DNA from: Staphylococcus sp. MI 10-1553
GTDB taxonomy: Bacteria > Bacillota > Bacilli > Staphylococcales > Staphylococcaceae
NCBI RefSeq assembly: GCF_010365305.1
Contig: NZ_CP048279.1
Location: forward strand, 868,001 to 932,000
Direction of reading: 5' to 3'
Length of the DNA stretch: 64,000 nt
The notes below the pieces were generated by a model. The model ran no database searches. It worked only from the letters and a program-made list of their open reading frames with translations, and was not told where the DNA came from. The position numbers were made by a program, and so were the translations under genes. Numbering within the stretch: position 1 is the first letter of the stretch; each line of letters begins with the position of its first letter. Shown here piece after piece: positions 17,221 through 26,050 of this stretch.

Positions 17221-18552
17221 ATGAAAAAAGTAGCGATGTTCGTATGGAACCACTTCACCAATGATGCCCGCGTGAATCGAGAGTGTACGGCGTTGGCAGA
17301 AGCGGATTATGATGTAGATTTAATTGCTATTAATGATCCGAAAAATACAGCGATTGAGGCATTTGAACAGCGTGGGCCTCATTTTAAGGTACATCGCGTT
17401 AAACGTTATCCATTTTTAATTCAAGCCTATGCAGATCATGGAAAAAAATTCCTCGTTATTATCGGTGGCATGTCATTTACGATTGCGGCTGGGTTATTTT
17501 GGATTAATTTAAAGCTCATGCTCGGCTATTTAGTATTGTTATTAGCGGGCATGGCCATGATTAAAGTGAAGAAATTGCGCAAATGGGTTGTGAATGGAGC
17601 AATTATTGCGCGTATGATTGTAAAAGGTTATCAACAAAAGGCAGACATTTACCATGCGAACGACTTGAACACATTACCTCAAGGAATTGTTTGTTCAAAA
17701 TTAAGATTACACCCAAAACCTTTAGTCTATGACAGTCATGAGGTCCAGTCTGATCGTACGGGTTACAATCCCGAACGTATTAGAAAAATTGAACGTTTTT
17801 TACTGCAATTTGTTGATAAGATGATCGTGGAAAATCACACTCGTGCCAAACATAATGAACGCCTATATGGATTTTACCCGCAACCGCTTTATAACTATTC
17901 TACATTGTATGATATTGCACAACAGCCTCATTACCATTTGCATGAAAAATTAGGTCTCGATCCACATGAAAAAATATTACTTTATCAAGGTGGTTTACAA
18001 CAGGGGCGCGGCCTAGAAAAACTAATTGAAGCAATGCCGATGATTCAAGAAGGGGTGCTCGTGTTTGTAGGTGGTGGTAAATTAACTGCGGCATTGAAAG
18101 CACAAGCCCAACAGTCTGAAGCACGAGATCGTATTTACTTTTTAGATAAAGTTCCATTTGAGCAGTTGCCAAGTATTACTCGTGAAGCACACGTTGGTTT
18201 TCAAGTATTGCAAAATATTTGTTTCAACCATTATTCTGCAAGCTCTAATAAATTATTTGAATATATCATGGCGCACGTTCCTGTCATTGCATGTGACTTT
18301 CCTGAAATTAAACGTGTCGTGGAAGAAAATGAAGTAGGTATTGTCACGGATACGCATGACAGTCGCAATATTGCTGAAGCAGTCAATCAATTGTTGCACC
18401 ACCCTGATTTGTATGAACGATATCGTGCCAACACACGTAAAGCTAAAATGATTTATAATTGGCAAAATGAAAAACAAAAATTACTCCACGTGTACAATAC
18501 ATTAGAAAGTAAATATTCATATATAGGAAAAATACAGTCTCAAATGAAATAA
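17221..18552 (+). CDS. GT4-family glycosyltransferase with internal membrane hairpin
   Basis: 443 residues with a GT-B glycosyltransferase layout. The N-terminal half has FVWNHFTNDARVNRE and IYHANDLNTLPQG; the C-terminal donor half has LLYQGGLQQGRGLEKLIEAM and the SSNKLFEYIMAHVPVIA donor-binding segment. Between about residues 78 and 115 lies a hydrophobic pair of helices (LVIIGGMSFTIAAG and LMLGYLVLLLAGMAM) inserted in the N-terminal domain, which should anchor the enzyme to the membrane near its lipid-linked acceptor. It is preceded by GGGAGATGACAAG as ribosome-binding site. It is the last gene of the polysaccharide locus. Confidence 0.82.
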   Translation: MKKVAMFVWNHFTNDARVNRECTALAEADYDVDLIAINDPKNTAIEAFEQRGPHFKVHRVKRYPFLIQAYADHGKKFLVIIGGMSFTIAAGLFWINLKLMLGYLVLLLAGMAMIKVKKLRKWVVNGAIIARMIVKGYQQKADIYHANDLNTLPQGIVCSKLRLHPKPLVYDSHEVQSDRTGYNPERIRKIERFLLQFVDKMIVENHTRAKHNERLYGFYPQPLYNYSTLYDIAQQPHYHLHEKLGLDPHEKILLYQGGLQQGRGLEKLIEAMPMIQEGVLVFVGGGKLTAALKAQAQQSEARDRIYFLDKVPFEQLPSITREAHVGFQVLQNICFNHYSASSNKLFEYIMAHVPVIACDFPEIKRVVEENEVGIVTDTHDSRNIAEAVNQLLHHPDLYERYRANTRKAKMIYNWQNEKQKLLHVYNTLESKYSYIGKIQSQMK

Positions 18553-18662
18553 ACGTCTCATTATTTAGTCCGATATTGAAATAAATTTGATATGAATATG
18601 TGTTAAATACTATTCAATAGGGTATATCAATTTTACAAAACAAAATCGGAGGCGTTTAACAT

Positions 18663-19301
18663 ATGAAATTTAAAATGATATCTTTATTATTATCAACAGG
18701 GATTGTTCTCGCAGCTTGCGGAAATGACGATAATGATGATCAAAAAAACACGAGCAACACAGACAATAACACAAAAACAGAACAAACGACGGATAATGAT
18801 CAAAAGCATGACGACAATGATCGTGACAATGATGAACAAGACAGCAATCCAAACGTTAAAGCACAAACGATTGACGTGAAACACATTCAAACGCAACCTG
18901 AAGATGCTATTAATACAGCAAAATCTTCATTTGATGGTGACGTTAAGCAAGTGGAATTTAAAAAGGAAAATGGCGAATGGGTGTATGACATCGATTTAAG
19001 AAACAACAACGAAGAAGCAGAAGTGAAAGTTTCAGATAAAGATAATAAAGTCTTAAATAAACAAACTGAAAAAGAAATGGACAATGACCGTAATCAATCC
19101 ATTAACTATGAAGATGCGATTGACTATCAAGAAGCGGTGAAAAAAGCACAAGATGCGCAACAAGGTGACTTAAAGCAATGGTCATTAGATAGTGATGATG
19201 GTCAATTTGTATATCACATCAAATTAATGACGCAAAATGGTGAGCAGGAATTAACATTAGATGCGAAGTCTGGTAAAGTTTTACAACAAGAAAATGATTA
19301 A
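18663..19301 (+). CDS. PepSY-domain lipoprotein
   Basis: A 212-residue lipoprotein. The signal peptide ends in a lipobox, IVLAAC, with the acylated Cys at residue 19. A linker of about 50 residues follows, almost wholly D, N, Q, T and K. Two PepSY-like units then appear: residues about 75-140 (EDAINTAKSSFDG then WVYDIDL) and about 150-210 (QEAVKKAQDAQQG then FVYHIKL and LDAKSGKVL). PepSY domains are proposed to modulate or inhibit proteases at the cell surface; the partner here is unknown. GGAGGCG stands before the ATG. It does not clearly belong to the glycan locus, since 110 bases separate them. Confidence 0.82.
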   Translation: MKFKMISLLLSTGIVLAACGNDDNDDQKNTSNTDNNTKTEQTTDNDQKHDDNDRDNDEQDSNPNVKAQTIDVKHIQTQPEDAINTAKSSFDGDVKQVEFKKENGEWVYDIDLRNNNEEAEVKVSDKDNKVLNKQTEKEMDNDRNQSINYEDAIDYQEAVKKAQDAQQGDLKQWSLDSDDGQFVYHIKLMTQNGEQELTLDAKSGKVLQQEND

Positions 19302-19318
19302 TGTGACATCTTAATATT

Positions 19319-19700
19319 TTGCTGAACTTGCGCTCTTTTCATTAAGAACATGCCACTTGTGTGAGATTACCGTCTTGGACTCGCATTCTTAGGAAACTTG
19401 CCTCAACTCAATTCGGCTTGATTGAAAGGTACACTAGATGGAAGCCGAATTGGATTTTCGGGAGTAGTACAGAAATCTCATGTGTTACAAAGATTTCGTA
19501 GTACTGCCCCCCAAGGCTGACTAGACTTCTCAAAAGCACGAGCATTGAGAAGTTAGACAGCTACTGCGTTAAACAGTCGTCTCTGTTAATAATCAGAAAC
19601 TACATTTAAGCCTTTGATTTATCCCTCGGGAGTCTCATCCATCCGGCAATCTTACGTTAATGGCTGTGGGAAAGAGGGCAGTGCCAAGTATCCGAATCAA
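19319..19700 (+). repeat. Intergenic hairpin repeat, copy B
   Basis: It fills most of the gap between the convergent PepSY lipoprotein and nucleoside hydrolase genes. Three stems can be read in order: AATTCGGCTT with AAGCCGAATT, then AGAAATCT with AGATTTCG inside a CAGTAC-type arm, then GACTTCTCAA with TTGAGAAGTT. The same order and sequence recur in copies C, D and E. Orientation is called plus, matching copy D. The rest of the gap to 19926 holds nothing I can support. Confidence 0.8.
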
Positions 19701-19926
19701 TTATCATCATCAAAAGTTGCATCTCTTTTCAACTTATTTTAACCATAGGAAGACAGAGCAAGGTAAATTGAATGACCTCGCTCTGTTTTTTCTTTGTGAT
19801 AGGGTGGGACTGTTGATGGGTTGTTCTGTAGATGCGTAAATTGAGATGTGCCCATATGTAGCAAAACGCATTTCATATAATTGGTGGAGTACATTGGAAA
19901 GTTAACGCCTTTTTTAACTTACGGTT

Positions 19927-20832
19927 TTAAGGGCAGTATTGTAACATTTCGAGAAAAGCAGCTTGAAAGTCCTTAGCTTGAATATCCATCAGTACTTGTG
20001 TGGGGCTTTCTGTAACGTTAAAGTCTACAAACGTTGCGCCACGAGCATGTGTGCCACTTAATTCGACATGAACTTCAGCAGGGCGAGCTGTAAATAACTC
20101 TGGATAACATAAATACATGATTGTGTAGGCATCATATACATTTAATCCTTCTAAAAATGATTCACCACGATAATGTTGAAAAAGATGATACAACATATTC
20201 CCAGTTTGATTCATTGCTTTGATTTCTGGGAGTAATGCATACGGTAAATTAGATGCGCGCGCAATATCGAGTCCTGTCATCACGATAGGTAACCCCGAAT
20301 GAAAGACGATGTGTGCCGCTTCAGGATCCGCATAAATGTTAAATTCGGCAGCAGGAGTGACATTTCCTGCACCGGCGCTTCCACCCATTAAAACGATTTG
20401 TTGGATATGCGCACGAACTTCTGGATACGTTTTTAGCAAGAGTGCGATATTCGTTAATGGGCCAATCGGTACTAATGTCATCGGTGTATGAGATTGAAGT
20501 AACATCTCTTTCATGGTTTCTACACTATTTTGGGACACAAGCGAAGTCGTCGGTGTTTCAAATTGATAACCTGCCATGCCACTTTCACCATGAACATGAG
20601 GCGCATGGACTGCTTTTTGAATTAGCGGTTCTGATGCACCTGAAGCGACAGGTACGTTTGAATGAAAGTGTTCAATCAATTGTTGTGCATTTCTCGTAGT
20701 TTTATCAATAGATACGTTACCATGTACAGTTGATATCAGTTGTACGTCAAGTTGTGGATGATGAAGTGCAAAGCTAATAGCAGCTGCATCATCAATGCCA
20801 GGGTCTGTATCAATAATAATCGGAATGGGCAT
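19927..20832 (-). CDS. Nucleoside hydrolase (inosine/uridine-preferring family)
   Basis: 301 residues. The calcium-binding signature DTDPGIDDA appears at residues 8-16, and the family continues with GSAGAGNVTPAAEFNIYADPEAA, the substrate-facing loop, and a late VYDAYTIMYL segment with the second metal aspartate. These enzymes split the N-glycosidic bond of ribonucleosides to base and ribose for salvage. Substrate preference (purine or pyrimidine) is not clear. It is monocistronic, convergent with the PepSY gene, and its promoter lies within 20833-20960. A good ribosome-binding site, AAGGAGG, precedes the ATG. Confidence 0.87.
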   Translation of the reverse strand: MPIPIIIDTDPGIDDAAAISFALHHPQLDVQLISTVHGNVSIDKTTRNAQQLIEHFHSNVPVASGASEPLIQKAVHAPHVHGESGMAGYQFETPTTSLVSQNSVETMKEMLLQSHTPMTLVPIGPLTNIALLLKTYPEVRAHIQQIVLMGGSAGAGNVTPAAEFNIYADPEAAHIVFHSGLPIVMTGLDIARASNLPYALLPEIKAMNQTGNMLYHLFQHYRGESFLEGLNVYDAYTIMYLCYPELFTARPAEVHVELSGTHARGATFVDFNVTESPTQVLMDIQAKDFQAAFLEMLQYCP

Positions 20833-20963
20833 ATTAAAACCTCCTTTTTATCTATAGTAATGGTTACGTACGTTCGCTTCAACTTGTTAAAACTGTTATA
20901 GGAAAAAAGATGTGACAATATCAAAGGGGAGTACAATAGAAGTGTCATACTAGAAAAGGTATG

Positions 20964-21001
20964 AAAAAAGCACTAACACATCACGTGTTAGTGCTTTTTT
21001 C
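20964..21001. terminator. Strong bidirectional-looking terminator after qoxD
   Basis: A perfect stem GCACTAACAC / GTGTTAGTGC, flanked by AAAAAA and TTTTTT, lies immediately downstream of qoxD. It ends the qox operon on the minus strand and would also stop plus-strand transcripts. Confidence 0.88.
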
Positions 21002-21009
21002 GTCATGGA

Positions 21010-21300
21010 TTAAATATGTGAACCATGACCACCTTGCATTACCCAGTATGTTCCGATAACTGTAATAAGTGTAATGATAATCGCGAAGATAACTTTTGCA
21101 AGTTGAACACGACCATCTTTACCTTCAGTTAAGTGCATGAACATTAAGAGTTGTAAAAACGCTTGGATGAATGCAAAACCGAAAATAATTGTTACTTTTG
21201 CTTGAAATGACAATGATGTATATAGAGTCACGAAAACAGCGAGTAAAGTTAAAATGATTGAGGCGATAAAGCCTATTGTATGTTTTACAATTGTATTCAT
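21010..21300 (-). CDS. qoxD: Cytochrome aa3 quinol oxidase subunit IV
   Basis: A 96-residue protein with three membrane segments (about 8-28, 38-58 and 70-90) and the subunit IV loop [12 protein letters not shown]. It is needed for assembly and stability of the proton-pumping menaquinol oxidase. It overlaps qoxC by 4 bases (ATGA type) and ends the qoxABCD operon just before the terminator at 20964. Length and order match the family. Confidence 0.93.
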   Translation of the reverse strand: MNTIVKHTIGFIASIILTLLAVFVTLYTSLSFQAKVTIIFGFAFIQAFLQLLMFMHLTEGKDGRVQLAKVIFAIIITLITVIGTYWVMQGGHGSHI

Positions 21301-21905
21301 CCGCTATACACCATCCCTATCATATACACTGCAGTGAAGATGAAAATCCACACAACGTCTAAGAAGTGCCAGTATAAACTTACAATAAATAATTTTGGTG
21401 CATTATATTTTGTAAGTCCACGAGTGGCAACTTGGATTAATAAACATATAATCCAGAAGATACCTACTGTAACGTGGGCACCGTGCGTTCCTAAAAGGAT
21501 GAAGAAACTTGACCAATAAGATGCAAGTTGTGGTGTAGCACCTTCATGCACATAGTGACTAAATTCGAAAATCTCAAAGCCAACGAATCCCATCCCTAAA
21601 ATAATTGTAATAATCATCCAAATTAATAACAATTGCTTGTTCTCTTTACGCATGTAGTAAATTGCAATACCACAAGTGTAAGAACTTGCTAAAAGTAGGA
21701 ATGTCATGATTAATACAAGTGGTAATTCAAACAAATCCGTTGTTAACATACCACCGTAGCTACCGCCATGTTGGAGCGTTAACAATGTTGCGAAAAGTGT
21801 ACCAAAAAGTGCGAATTCAGCTGTAAGGAAGATCCAGAAACCGAGTTTATTTAAATCGCCTTCATGTGTACGAGCATCAATAGTATTCACATTTTTATGA
21901 CTCAT
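21297..21905 (-). CDS. qoxC: Cytochrome aa3 quinol oxidase subunit III
   Basis: A 202-residue integral membrane protein with five predicted helices. Subunit III features are seen in [23 protein letters not shown] near the start, the conserved [13 protein letters not shown] and [15 protein letters not shown]. It is part of the heme-copper quinol oxidase complex in the cytoplasmic membrane. It overlaps qoxB by 11 bases and qoxD by 4 bases, so translation is coupled along the operon. Confidence 0.95.
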   Translation of the reverse strand: MSHKNVNTIDARTHEGDLNKLGFWIFLTAEFALFGTLFATLLTLQHGGSYGGMLTTDLFELPLVLIMTFLLLASSYTCGIAIYYMRKENKQLLLIWMIITIILGMGFVGFEIFEFSHYVHEGATPQLASYWSSFFILLGTHGAHVTVGIFWIICLLIQVATRGLTKYNAPKLFIVSLYWHFLDVVWIFIFTAVYMIGMVYSG

Positions 21906-23883
21906 GATTCATAGCCTCCCTTTCTTTTTGGCGAGCTTTTCTCAAGCGCGCTTCAGTTTCAGCTACTTCACTTGCAGGGATGTGGTAACCATGATCTTGT
22001 TGGAAACTTCTCCAAATCATTAAACCGAAGATACTAGCTAATGCTAGAATCGCAGGTAATAATGTTTCGAATACTAAGAAGAAACCACCGATGAAGAAAC
22101 AGATACCCATCCAGAAACCGATGTGTGTATCGTTCGGCATGTGAATGTCGCTGTAATTGTGATTGTCAAGATAGTGTCTACCTTGTTTTTTCATTTCAAC
22201 AAATGTATCAATGTCATCCCAATCAGGTGTAATCGCAAAGTTATATTTAGGCGGAATTGCAGATGCAGTAGACCACTCTAAACCACGACCTAAACCGTTC
22301 CAGTTATCACCAGTTGCTTCACGTGGTGCTTTGAGGTGACTGTAAACAATGTTACCTACAAAGATTAAGAACGCAATAGACATCATTGCAGCACCGATTG
22401 AAGAAATCACGTTTAATACGAACCAACCGTCTTCTGGCATGTAAGTGTATAAACGACGTGGCATACCATCAAGACCTAAAATGAATTGTGGTAAGAATGT
22501 CACGTTGAAACCAACCATGAAGATCCAGAAGAACCATTTGTTTGGTTTTTCGAATAATTTGTACCCCATAGCTTTTGGATACCAGAAGATCATAGCTGCG
22601 AAACATGCAAATACAACACCGGCAACAATTGTATAGTGGAAGTGTGCCACTAAGAAATATGTGTTGTGGTATTGGAAGTCTGCTGATGCCATCGCAAGCA
22701 TAACCCCAGTAACCCCACCAATTGTAAAGTTAGGAATAAACGCTAATGCGAATAACATTGGCGATTCGAATGAAATACGTCCTTTGTGTAGTGTAAATAA
22801 CCAGTTAAAGATTTTTACACCTGTTGGCACAGCAATCAACATTGTTGTGATTGAGAAGAATGAGTTAACTAATGCACCATTACCCATTGTATAGAAATGG
22901 TGAACCCAAACTAAGAAACTCAAGAATGCGATACCAGCTGTTGCCCACACCATGCTTTGGTGTCCAAATAAACGTTTACGTGCAAATGTTGGAATAATTT
23001 CTGAATAAATACCGAATGCTGGAAGGACAAGGATGTATACTTCAGGGTGCCCCCATACCCAGAAGAAGTTTGCCCATAACATCGGCATACCGCCATTAGC
23101 TACTGTGAAGAATGCAGTATCAAACACTCTGTCAACAGTCATTAATGCAAGTGCTACAGTTAACACAGGGAATGCCAAGATGATGATTAACATTGTAATA
23201 AATGTTGTCACAACGAACATTGGCATTTGCATAAATGTCATACTTGGTGATTTTAGACGGATGATTGTTACGAAGAAGTTCACACCCGTTGCTAAAGTAC
23301 CAATACCTGAAATCTGGATGGCAATTAAGTAATAGTTGACACCAGGTCCAGGACTGAATTCACCGGCAAGTGGCGCATAGTTTGTCCAACCTGCAGCTGG
23401 TGAACCACCGACGATAAATGAAAGGTTAAATAAAAGCATACCCGCTACGAACAACCAAAAGCTAATGTTGTTCAGTACTGGGAAAGCAACGTCACGTGCA
23501 CCGATTTGTAATGGGATAATGATGTTCATTAAACCAATTACAAGTGGCATTGCCATGAAGATAATCATGATGACACCGTGCGTTGAGAAAATTTCGTTAT
23601 AGTGATTTGACTCTAAGAATGGGTTATCTGGTACAGTTAATTGAATACGTAATAGAATTGCATCAATACCACCACGTACGAACATTAATACAGCACAGAT
23701 AAGGTACATCAAACCGATTTTTTTGTGGTCGACTGACATGAACCATTCCTTATATAAATATCCCCAGAGCTTAAAGTAAGTAATGGCAGCAATGACACCG
23801 ATAACTAAGAAAGGTGCACTGATTTGAGCCAATGTAATCATCCAGTTACCTTTTACGATAAGCTCATTCCATGGAAAGTCCAT
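21895..23883 (-). CDS. qoxB: Cytochrome aa3 quinol oxidase subunit I
   Basis: 662 residues, the expected length. This heme-copper catalytic subunit shows the CuB and Tyr-His cross-link region [19 protein letters not shown], the histidine pair VHHFYTMG, the K-channel region and the heme-ligand stretch FLVAHFHYT. It reduces oxygen to water with electrons from menaquinol and pumps protons. Two adjacent ATGs (23886 and 23883) are possible; the second gives the family N-terminus MDFPWNEL. Its start overlaps the qoxA stop, as in S. aureus. Confidence 0.96.
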   Translation of the reverse strand: MDFPWNELIVKGNWMITLAQISAPFLVIGVIAAITYFKLWGYLYKEWFMSVDHKKIGLMYLICAVLMFVRGGIDAILLRIQLTVPDNPFLESNHYNEIFSTHGVIMIIFMAMPLVIGLMNIIIPLQIGARDVAFPVLNNISFWLFVAGMLLFNLSFIVGGSPAAGWTNYAPLAGEFSPGPGVNYYLIAIQISGIGTLATGVNFFVTIIRLKSPSMTFMQMPMFVVTTFITMLIIILAFPVLTVALALMTVDRVFDTAFFTVANGGMPMLWANFFWVWGHPEVYILVLPAFGIYSEIIPTFARKRLFGHQSMVWATAGIAFLSFLVWVHHFYTMGNGALVNSFFSITTMLIAVPTGVKIFNWLFTLHKGRISFESPMLFALAFIPNFTIGGVTGVMLAMASADFQYHNTYFLVAHFHYTIVAGVVFACFAAMIFWYPKAMGYKLFEKPNKWFFWIFMVGFNVTFLPQFILGLDGMPRRLYTYMPEDGWFVLNVISSIGAAMMSIAFLIFVGNIVYSHLKAPREATGDNWNGLGRGLEWSTASAIPPKYNFAITPDWDDIDTFVEMKKQGRHYLDNHNYSDIHMPNDTHIGFWMGICFFIGGFFLVFETLLPAILALASIFGLMIWRSFQQDHGYHIPASEVAETEARLRKARQKEREAMNHES

Positions 23884-23885
23884 CA

Positions 23886-24986
23886 TTAATGTCCACCTCC
23901 ACTTTTATGATCTTTGTGTGCCTCAGTGTCTTTGGCACCTTCATGCATTGATTCCATTTCGTCCATAGTATGTTTTTGCTCTTTTTTGAACGCGTTATCA
24001 AACGGTTGATCGTTCTTAAGAATTGCTGCTTTCATACCATGACGTTCATAGTTGGCATTCGTAATTTGTGCTTTACGAGCTGGCTTATTCGGTTCGCTTA
24101 AGACACCTTCTTTATCATCATAGAAGTTGTGGTCTTTTGGCGCATAGTTAAATCGATCATAAGCGTAGAAGATGTATTCTGGATCAGCTGCTGGATCAAC
24201 AAATGCCATGTGAGTACCACTAAATGTTAATTCTTTGTTTTCTGTGATAGGAAGAAGTTGCTTATCAAATGTATCCTGGTCGAGTTGTTTCTTAGATTGT
24301 GCATCTTTAACCCAAGCATCATACTCTTTTTGGCTCACAGCTTCAACGTTAAATGTGTGACGTGAGAAACCTTCACCGTTGAAGTTTGAGTTACGGCCAC
24401 GATATGTACCTTCTTCATGAGCTTCGTAAGTCCACTCCATAGTCATCGCAGTCATTGCGTATTTTTGACCACCTAGTTGTGGAACCCAGAAACTTGTCAT
24501 TGTATCCATCGCTTGAAGTTTGAATGTCACTGGACGATCAGTTGGAATTTTAAGATGGTTAACCGTCTCAATTTTTTCATCCGGATAAGCGAAGAACCAT
24601 TTGTATCCACCACTTACTGCATAAATGACGATAGGGTCATCTTCAGATTTAGGTGGCTCCTCATATTGATATAAGGCTTTAACAGTTGGAATCATCAATG
24701 CAATTAAGATAATTACAGGGATTAAGAACCAAACTGTTTCAAGAAGTGCGTTGTGATGCATCTTACCAGATTCGCGCGTATTATTATAGCGGTATTTATA
24801 AGTGAATATCGCGAATAAAATAAGTACAACAACAACAATGGCAACCATGAAGATGATTGAATAAATAATCAAAAATCTTTGGTCGCTGGCCATTGGCCCT
24901 TTTGCGTTTAAAACTTCTACATCAGAACAGCCCGCAAGCAAAAACAATGTTCCGAATGCAAGAAGCAAAGACTTTAATTTTGACAC
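23886..24986 (-). CDS. qoxA: Cytochrome aa3 quinol oxidase subunit II (lipoprotein)
   Basis: 366 residues with a GTG start preceded by AGGAGGT. The signal ends in the lipobox LLAGC with acylated Cys20. Two membrane helices follow (about 38-62 and 80-102), then an extracellular cupredoxin-like domain without the CuA ligands, as expected for a quinol rather than a cytochrome c oxidase. A His/Lys/Glu-rich tail closes the protein. It is the first gene of the qox operon. Inverted repeats upstream (25043-25055 and 25154-25169) may carry redox or respiratory control. Confidence 0.95.
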   Translation of the reverse strand: MSKLKSLLLAFGTLFLLAGCSDVEVLNAKGPMASDQRFLIIYSIIFMVAIVVVVLILFAIFTYKYRYNNTRESGKMHHNALLETVWFLIPVIILIALMIPTVKALYQYEEPPKSEDDPIVIYAVSGGYKWFFAYPDEKIETVNHLKIPTDRPVTFKLQAMDTMTSFWVPQLGGQKYAMTAMTMEWTYEAHEEGTYRGRNSNFNGEGFSRHTFNVEAVSQKEYDAWVKDAQSKKQLDQDTFDKQLLPITENKELTFSGTHMAFVDPAADPEYIFYAYDRFNYAPKDHNFYDDKEGVLSEPNKPARKAQITNANYERHGMKAAILKNDQPFDNAFKKEQKHTMDEMESMHEGAKDTEAHKDHKSGGGH

Positions 24987-25042
24987 TTTTTTTGACCTCC
25001 TAATACTACAATTGTAGGGCTTACATTAATTTTAAAATAATA

Positions 25043-25055
25043 TGTGATATTTACA
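25043..25055 (-). promoter_or_regulatory. Dyad TGTGATATTTACA upstream of qoxA
   Basis: An inverted repeat with TGTGA/TTACA arms, about 60 bases before qoxA. It resembles the stronger dyad at 25154 and could be a second site for the same regulator. No regulator can be named from sequence alone. Confidence 0.35.
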
Positions 25056-25153
25056 AGTGGCTTTTTGAAAAAACAATCATTAAAAATTAGAGAAACCCTT
25101 GTTACTCTAGGTGTGGCGCCGTTTCTGAGATTTATTAAAATTATGTGTACATT

Positions 25154-25169
25154 TTGTGAAATATCACAA
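25154..25169 (-). promoter_or_regulatory. Perfect 6-bp-arm dyad (Rex/Crp-Fnr-like) upstream of qoxA
   Basis: TTGTGAAATATCACAA consists of TTGTGA and TCACAA around AATA. The arms equal those of the Rex consensus (TTGTGAAW4TTCACAA), but the spacer is two bases shorter. They also resemble Crp/Fnr-type half-sites. It stands about 170 bases before qoxA. Regulation by Rex or an ArcR-like protein is inference. Confidence 0.4.
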
Positions 25170-25329
25170 TGTTTACTTATTAATGAAGAAAAAGGGGGAA
25201 AATAATAAAATTCACGTCTGTGAACAGAAATTTCTTATAGCTTAGACAGAGGGGATTTTGAATTAAAATTTAGGGAATTGACTAATAAAAGTTTGTGAAA
25301 AAAAGTGTAAAATAAAAGTGTAGGGTGCG

Positions 25330-25380
25330 ATAGTATATAGAGCCTGATTATGGAATGGTGAGGTCTGCTCTATATACTAT
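25330..25380. other. Perfect 14-bp inverted repeat with 23-base loop
   Basis: ATAGTATATAGAGC at 25330-25343 is exactly matched by GCTCTATATACTAT at 25367-25380. It lies in the 500-base gap between qoxA and the secreted Ig-like protein gene. No T-run follows directly on either strand, so it is not a standard terminator. The remaining gap (24987-25486) holds the two TGTGA dyads and no credible gene. Confidence 0.6.
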
Positions 25381-25486
25381 ATGGGGTGATGATGAAATCC
25401 AACTTTGATACTTAGGATAAAACAATGGACAAGTGGAAGATTAAAAATGAAGAAACGTTATGCATTCATAGTCATTGAATTGTTAG

Positions 25487-25822
25487 CTACTCGTTAAGTG
25501 GGGCGTCTACAACTTTAATGGTACGTGATGACGTTTCGATAGCACCATCAGAATCAGTTACTTCATATTGTAATGTATAGATACCTTGTTTCGTTGTATC
25601 GATATGCCCATTGACCTTAATTTTATCAGTTAAGTCACCGTCTTCTTTATCGTATGCTTTGACACCATCACAAGGATTGTAGTCCTCGCCAACTTTGATG
25701 ACTAAATCCTCTACACCTTTAATAGAGGGAACAGTATTCGTAGTTGCCTCTGCATTAAGATTAGGTGAAACGAGTGTCGCTGATACACCAAGTGCTGATA
25801 AAGATTGAAGTATTTTGTTCAT
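25487..25822 (-). CDS. Small secreted Ig-like (DUF5011-type) domain protein
   Basis: 111 residues from the ATG at 25822, which follows GGAGGG at a good distance; an upstream in-frame ATG at 25843 is less likely. A signal peptide of about 24 residues ends near NLNAEA. The mature part is one bacterial Ig-like domain: GEDYNPCDGVKAYDKEDGDLTDKI followed by KQGIYTLQYEVTDSDG, the pattern of DUF5011 domains that decorate surface chitinases and adhesins. A single free Cys is present. The S. aureus locus has a similar product (SA0914) annotated as chitinase-related. Without a catalytic domain it may bind glycans or be an adhesin fragment. Confidence 0.75.
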   Translation of the reverse strand: MNKILQSLSALGVSATLVSPNLNAEATTNTVPSIKGVEDLVIKVGEDYNPCDGVKAYDKEDGDLTDKIKVNGHIDTTKQGIYTLQYEVTDSDGAIETSSRTIKVVDAPLNE

Positions 25823-26050
25823 AAAATAAGGCCCTCCATTCAACGCAATGATTTCGATGTCGTTTGATTAATTAGTATTATACATTTTTGAGCAAAATAA
25901 GCTATCCTACTATGGACCGAATTATGATTAAAAATTTGTAAGTTTATTGAATGATTTATAGAGTTGGTGTAAAGCCTGTTTATCAATAGCGTACGATATA
26001 TCAATTCATATAAACTATAGAATGTAAACTTTAAACAGGAGTGATTATCA

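Noticed and set aside
25448..25498. A 16-codon frame (MKKRYAFIVIELLATR) that faintly resembles a prepilin start
   Set aside because: Too short, overlaps the end of the Ig-like protein gene on the other strand, and lacks a ribosome-binding site.
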